DNA of 64,000 nt, taken from NCBI RefSeq assembly GCF_009671245.1, contig NZ_VTFS01000002.1:124001-188000 (forward strand), in the 5' to 3' direction. Shown in pieces: positions 61,624 to 64,000 of this stretch (its first letter is position 1; the number at the start of each line of letters is the position of its first letter). The position numbers and the translations under genes were made by a program. Source of the stretch: Marinicella rhabdoformis. Lineage in GTDB: Bacteria; Pseudomonadota; Gammaproteobacteria; Xanthomonadales; Marinicellaceae. The notes under the pieces are model-generated. The model ran no database searches. It worked only from the letters and a program-made list of their open reading frames with translations, and was not told where the DNA came from.

Positions 61624-62339
61624 TTTAAACGCAGTTCCCAAGCAGCATACAATGCATCCCAAAATGGTTTGAGTTCATTTTGACAAGATTTCTGGGTAAT
61701 TTTCTCTATCGACCGTTTAAGTCTATTGATGTTGTTGAGCTGCCAACTTCTTTTGGGATTTCTGGTGTCACTTTTATCAAAGTCAATCAGGTAAATTTGC
61801 TCATCATTGATTAAAATATTGTTGGCATTGAGGTCAGAGTGAAAAACGCCGTGGTTATGAAACTTGGCTATAATTGAACCTACATGTTGCCACATTTTTA
61901 AACTAAAATCTGTCTCGGAGAGTGATTGAGCAAACGTGTTTTGGTGCTGTAGTTGTTCCATGATCAGGTCATTGCGATAAAAACATCCATGCTTTATCAC
62001 CCGTGCTGCAACCGCTACAGGTGCGGGCAATTTCCATGATTGTAATTGTAGTAATAATTTAAATTCTTTAATGGCGCGACAGTTTTCAATACCCGTCCAT
62101 AGGTATTTATCTTTGCTAATTTTGGCATACATGCCGCCACGGAAGTAATGTCTCAGAACCCATTTCCCATGTTCAGACTTGACCACCCAAGCAGAACCCC
62201 TGCCTGAATTGGCGCCTAATAAACGGCCTTGGTTGAGCCAGTGTTCTTGATCGAACCATTGGGTTTCAATTTCACTTTCCAGTTTAGGTTGGCAAATCAG
62301 CCATTGATTATTTTTTTTGAACGGTTTCAAACTCAGCAC
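61620..62339 (-). CDS. kdkA: 3-deoxy-D-manno-octulosonic acid kinase
   Basis: A 239-residue kinase that phosphorylates Kdo at O4 in lipopolysaccharide. Kinase-fold motifs: GRGSAWVV (glycine loop), RHYFRGG with the following YLWTG, catalytic HSDLNANNILI and metal-binding IDFDKSD. Overlaps uvrC by four bases and is divergent from a GT9 glycosyltransferase, both consistent with LPS core assembly. Single-Kdo cores with KdkA occur in Haemophilus and other gammaproteobacteria. Confidence 0.93.
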   Translation of the reverse strand: MLSLKPFKKNNQWLICQPKLESEIETQWFDQEHWLNQGRLLGANSGRGSAWVVKSEHGKWVLRHYFRGGMYAKISKDKYLWTGIENCRAIKEFKLLLQLQSWKLPAPVAVAARVIKHGCFYRNDLIMEQLQHQNTFAQSLSETDFSLKMWQHVGSIIAKFHNHGVFHSDLNANNILINDEQIYLIDFDKSDTRNPKRSWQLNNINRLKRSIEKITQKSCQNELKPFWDALYAAWELRLK

Positions 62340-62382
62340 ACTCAGTACAGTGTAAAATGGGCTATTTTAAAGTAAACAAGAG

Positions 62383-63555
62383 ATGACAACAAATCATCTG
62401 AGTAAACATTTATCAGACCCACAAAATATTTGTATCTTTAGGCTCAGTGCCATTGGCGATGTAACCCATATGGTGCCTGTAATAAAAACGCTTCAGCACA
62501 GGTTTCCCAGTTGTAAAATTACTTGGATAGTAGGTACGCTGGAGCATAAATTACTGGCTGGTTTGAAAGGTGTGGAATTTATTGTGTTCAATAAGTCATC
62601 AGGATGGAAAGGGATAAATGGACTCAGAAAGGCGTTAAGTGGACGAAGGTTTGATGTTTTATTGCAAATGCAACTGTCTATGCGTGCCAATTTATTGTCA
62701 TTGTTGATTTCTGCTAAACGACGCATAGGGTACGACAATCATCGCAGTAAAGAGCTACATTCGTGGGTGATTAACGAATCTATTCCTTATCTAAAAGACA
62801 TTCATGTGCTGGATGGGTTTATGCAATTTGCCACTTATTTGGGTTGTCAACAAAAGGTACTGGATTGGCATATTCCGGTTGATGAAACAGATGTGCTTTT
62901 GGCCAAGCGCATTATGAACCCAGAAAACATGTCTCACCTAGAGCCTTCACACAAAAATGTATCTGTCGATGACGTTTTACAAGGCAAAAGAAATTTTGAA
63001 TCCATTCATCAAATCAACACGGCTGATGCGCCACACAAGACAAAAGTCATTATCAGTCCATGTTCAAGTCACAAGTTGCGCAATTGGTCAGTAAAAAATT
63101 ATGCGGCGTTGTGTGATCATTTGGTTCAAAAGCATGACGCTCAAGTGCTGTTGTGTGGCAGTCCTGCTGCAAGCGAAAAAGCATTCATTTCTGAAATTGA
63201 GCAAGCTTGTCATGTTCCTGTATTGAATATTGCTGGCCAAGATACGTTGAAGCAACTGTTGTGCTTGATGCAGATGGTTAATTTGGTTGTGTCACCTGAT
63301 TCAGGGCCTTTGCATATGGCAGGTAGTGTGGGTACGCCGGTTATTGGTTTGTTGGCGGCAAGTAATTACAAACGTTCAGGCTCGTATCAATTTCCAGAGT
63401 TTACGGTTGATGCTTATCCCGAAGCATGTAAAAAGTTTCTGAATAAAGACGTTGACGATGTGAAATGGGGCACCAAAACTGAGTTTGAAGGCGCCATGGA
63501 TTTAATTAAAATCAGCGATGTAACTGATAAGGTGGATCAGCTGTTATCAAAATAA
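62383..63555 (+). CDS. Glycosyltransferase family 9 (heptosyltransferase-like)
   Basis: A 390-residue GT-B enzyme likely adding heptose to the LPS inner core. N-terminal CIFRLSAIGDVTHMVPVIKTL and C-terminal VSPDSGPLHMAGSVGTPVIGLLAASNYKRSGSY are GT9 signatures. Whether it is heptosyltransferase I or II cannot be settled by eye. An insertion at about residues 185-215 (MSHLEPSHKNVSVDDVLQ) is not typical. Divergent from kdkA over 43 bases. Confidence 0.9.
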   Translation: MTTNHLSKHLSDPQNICIFRLSAIGDVTHMVPVIKTLQHRFPSCKITWIVGTLEHKLLAGLKGVEFIVFNKSSGWKGINGLRKALSGRRFDVLLQMQLSMRANLLSLLISAKRRIGYDNHRSKELHSWVINESIPYLKDIHVLDGFMQFATYLGCQQKVLDWHIPVDETDVLLAKRIMNPENMSHLEPSHKNVSVDDVLQGKRNFESIHQINTADAPHKTKVIISPCSSHKLRNWSVKNYAALCDHLVQKHDAQVLLCGSPAASEKAFISEIEQACHVPVLNIAGQDTLKQLLCLMQMVNLVVSPDSGPLHMAGSVGTPVIGLLAASNYKRSGSYQFPEFTVDAYPEACKKFLNKDVDDVKWGTKTEFEGAMDLIKISDVTDKVDQLLSK

Positions 63556-63572
63556 ATGTCAGCAATGCCATT

Positions 63573-63842
63573 TTATGTGCTTGGATAAAGTGTCAACCAT
63601 TGGGTTAATTTCCATACCCATAATGCGCATAAACCTAAAGTTAAGCCCATAGCTAAAAACTCTTTGATGAACTGTTGTGTGACTTGCCAGTTTATGGCGT
63701 TTCTTGCTTGCCACAAAAGCGCACAACATAGGCCAAGGCTCAAAGCACATAATATCCACCATGGTAAAACACTCATGGTCATGATCAGCAACAATGAAAG
63801 CGTGGTGGTGAAAGTGATATTTGATTTATTGATGGTCTGCAT
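63573..63842 (-). CDS. Small membrane protein resembling the N-terminus of TgpA (DUF3488)
   Basis: An 89-residue frame with three hydrophobic segments: LSLLLIMTMSVLPWWILCAL, LGLCCALLWQA and GLTLGLCALWVWKL. The pattern (helix, LPWW turn, helix, short basic ARN, helix) recalls the first helices of TgpA-type transglutaminases, but the frame stops at 63573 with no catalytic domain. It could be a truncated remnant or an independent small protein. It is convergent with the GT9 gene. Confidence 0.45.
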   Translation of the reverse strand: MQTINKSNITFTTTLSLLLIMTMSVLPWWILCALSLGLCCALLWQARNAINWQVTQQFIKEFLAMGLTLGLCALWVWKLTQWLTLYPST

Positions 63843-63951
63843 TTTGGTTTATGTATTTTGAAGTACGGTCTATTAAATGCTTTCAATTTCTCAAATTATG
63901 AGAATGCAAAATAATACTTCTGAACATTTATTCAATGTGACAGTAGTTCAC

Positions 63952-63980
63952 TTGAAATCAAACGGTCGTTTGTTTACAAT
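63952..63980 (+). promoter_or_regulatory. Promoter with embedded palindromic operator
   Basis: TTGAAA (63952-63957), a 17-base spacer, TACAAT (63975-63980). The palindrome CAAACGGTCGTTTG (63959-63972) fills the spacer. It resembles the G/CAAAC-N2-4-GTTTG/C site of the fatty-acid regulator PsrA. It probably controls the gene starting at 63988. Confidence 0.6.
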
Positions 63981-63987
63981 CATTAAC

Positions 63988-64000
63988 ATGTCTAAAGCCA
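63988..64000 (+). CDS. Start of a gene cut by the window edge
   Basis: ATG 63988 followed by TCT AAA GCC (MSKA...), eight bases after the -10 above. Only four codons are visible. Given the operator-in-promoter layout, an autoregulated TetR-type regulator is a guess. With so little space after the -10 it would be a leaderless or near-leaderless mRNA unless the start is further on. Confidence 0.4.

Noticed and set aside
61624-61662. 13-residue N-terminal extension of UvrC
   Set aside because: The extension overlaps kdkA deeply; the ATG at 61623 gives the ATGA overlap and the expected N-terminus.

Overview
The window is chromosomal DNA of a gammaproteobacterium. It is AT-rich, has many GTG/TTG starts and short operons, and carries dnaB-alr, murB-pyrD, rsfS-rlmH-maf-rng-yhdP-tldD and uvrC-kdkA. 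Several secreted proteins share an IFxxGFE-type C-terminal tail, which I associate with Marinicella and relatives. The Marinicella-like assignment is inference; no rRNA is present to test it.

Layout. 1-3.6 kb: end of dnaB, alr, and an MFS/ATP-ADP-translocase-like carrier. 3.7-12.1 kb: penicillin acylase, SDR, three small c-type cytochromes, murB-pyrD, and a TetR regulator divergent from a pyridoxamine-oxidase-fold gene with two identical palindromes between them. 12.2-15.7 kb is disturbed: a secreted Hcp-like gene, a nonsense-interrupted tail-motif gene, a gene-poor kilobase with a strong stable-RNA-type promoter, a terminator and two decayed tRNA-like sequences, then a slipin gene split by a 265-bp foldback MITE. 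15.7-31.8 kb: large exported proteins (repeat protein, beta-helix protein, DUF11 protein, M12-type metalloprotease, DDGSG-repeat protein), a Bax-inhibitor-1 protein, an etfB-etfA-ALDH7 operon and a sulfotransferase. 31.8-36.5 kb is RNA-centred: rtcB behind what looks like a leader-peptide attenuator, an unknown protein, a small basic protein whose reading frame runs through an intrinsic terminator (ArfA-style), dbpA and a lipoprotein. 36.6-45 kb: DUF4407 protein, MtfA-like peptidase, a split borosin pair (N-methyltransferase plus a separate 57-aa precursor peptide), and two TPR-GGDEF proteins around a GNAT. 44.4-47.5 kb: ovoA-ovoB for ovothiol. 47.7-56.5 kb: rsfS to tldD housekeeping block. 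56.5-64 kb: two more GGDEF proteins, uvrC-kdkA, a GT9 glycosyltransferase, a TgpA-N-terminus-like membrane ORF, and a promoter with an embedded palindrome for a gene starting at the window edge.

Most notable are the borosin pair at 39.1-40.2 kb, the attenuator-like leader of the RNA ligase gene at 31.8-32.0 kb, the terminator inside the coding frame at 34.7 kb, and the MITE in the slipin gene. Functions are assigned from motifs read by eye; no database search was possible.
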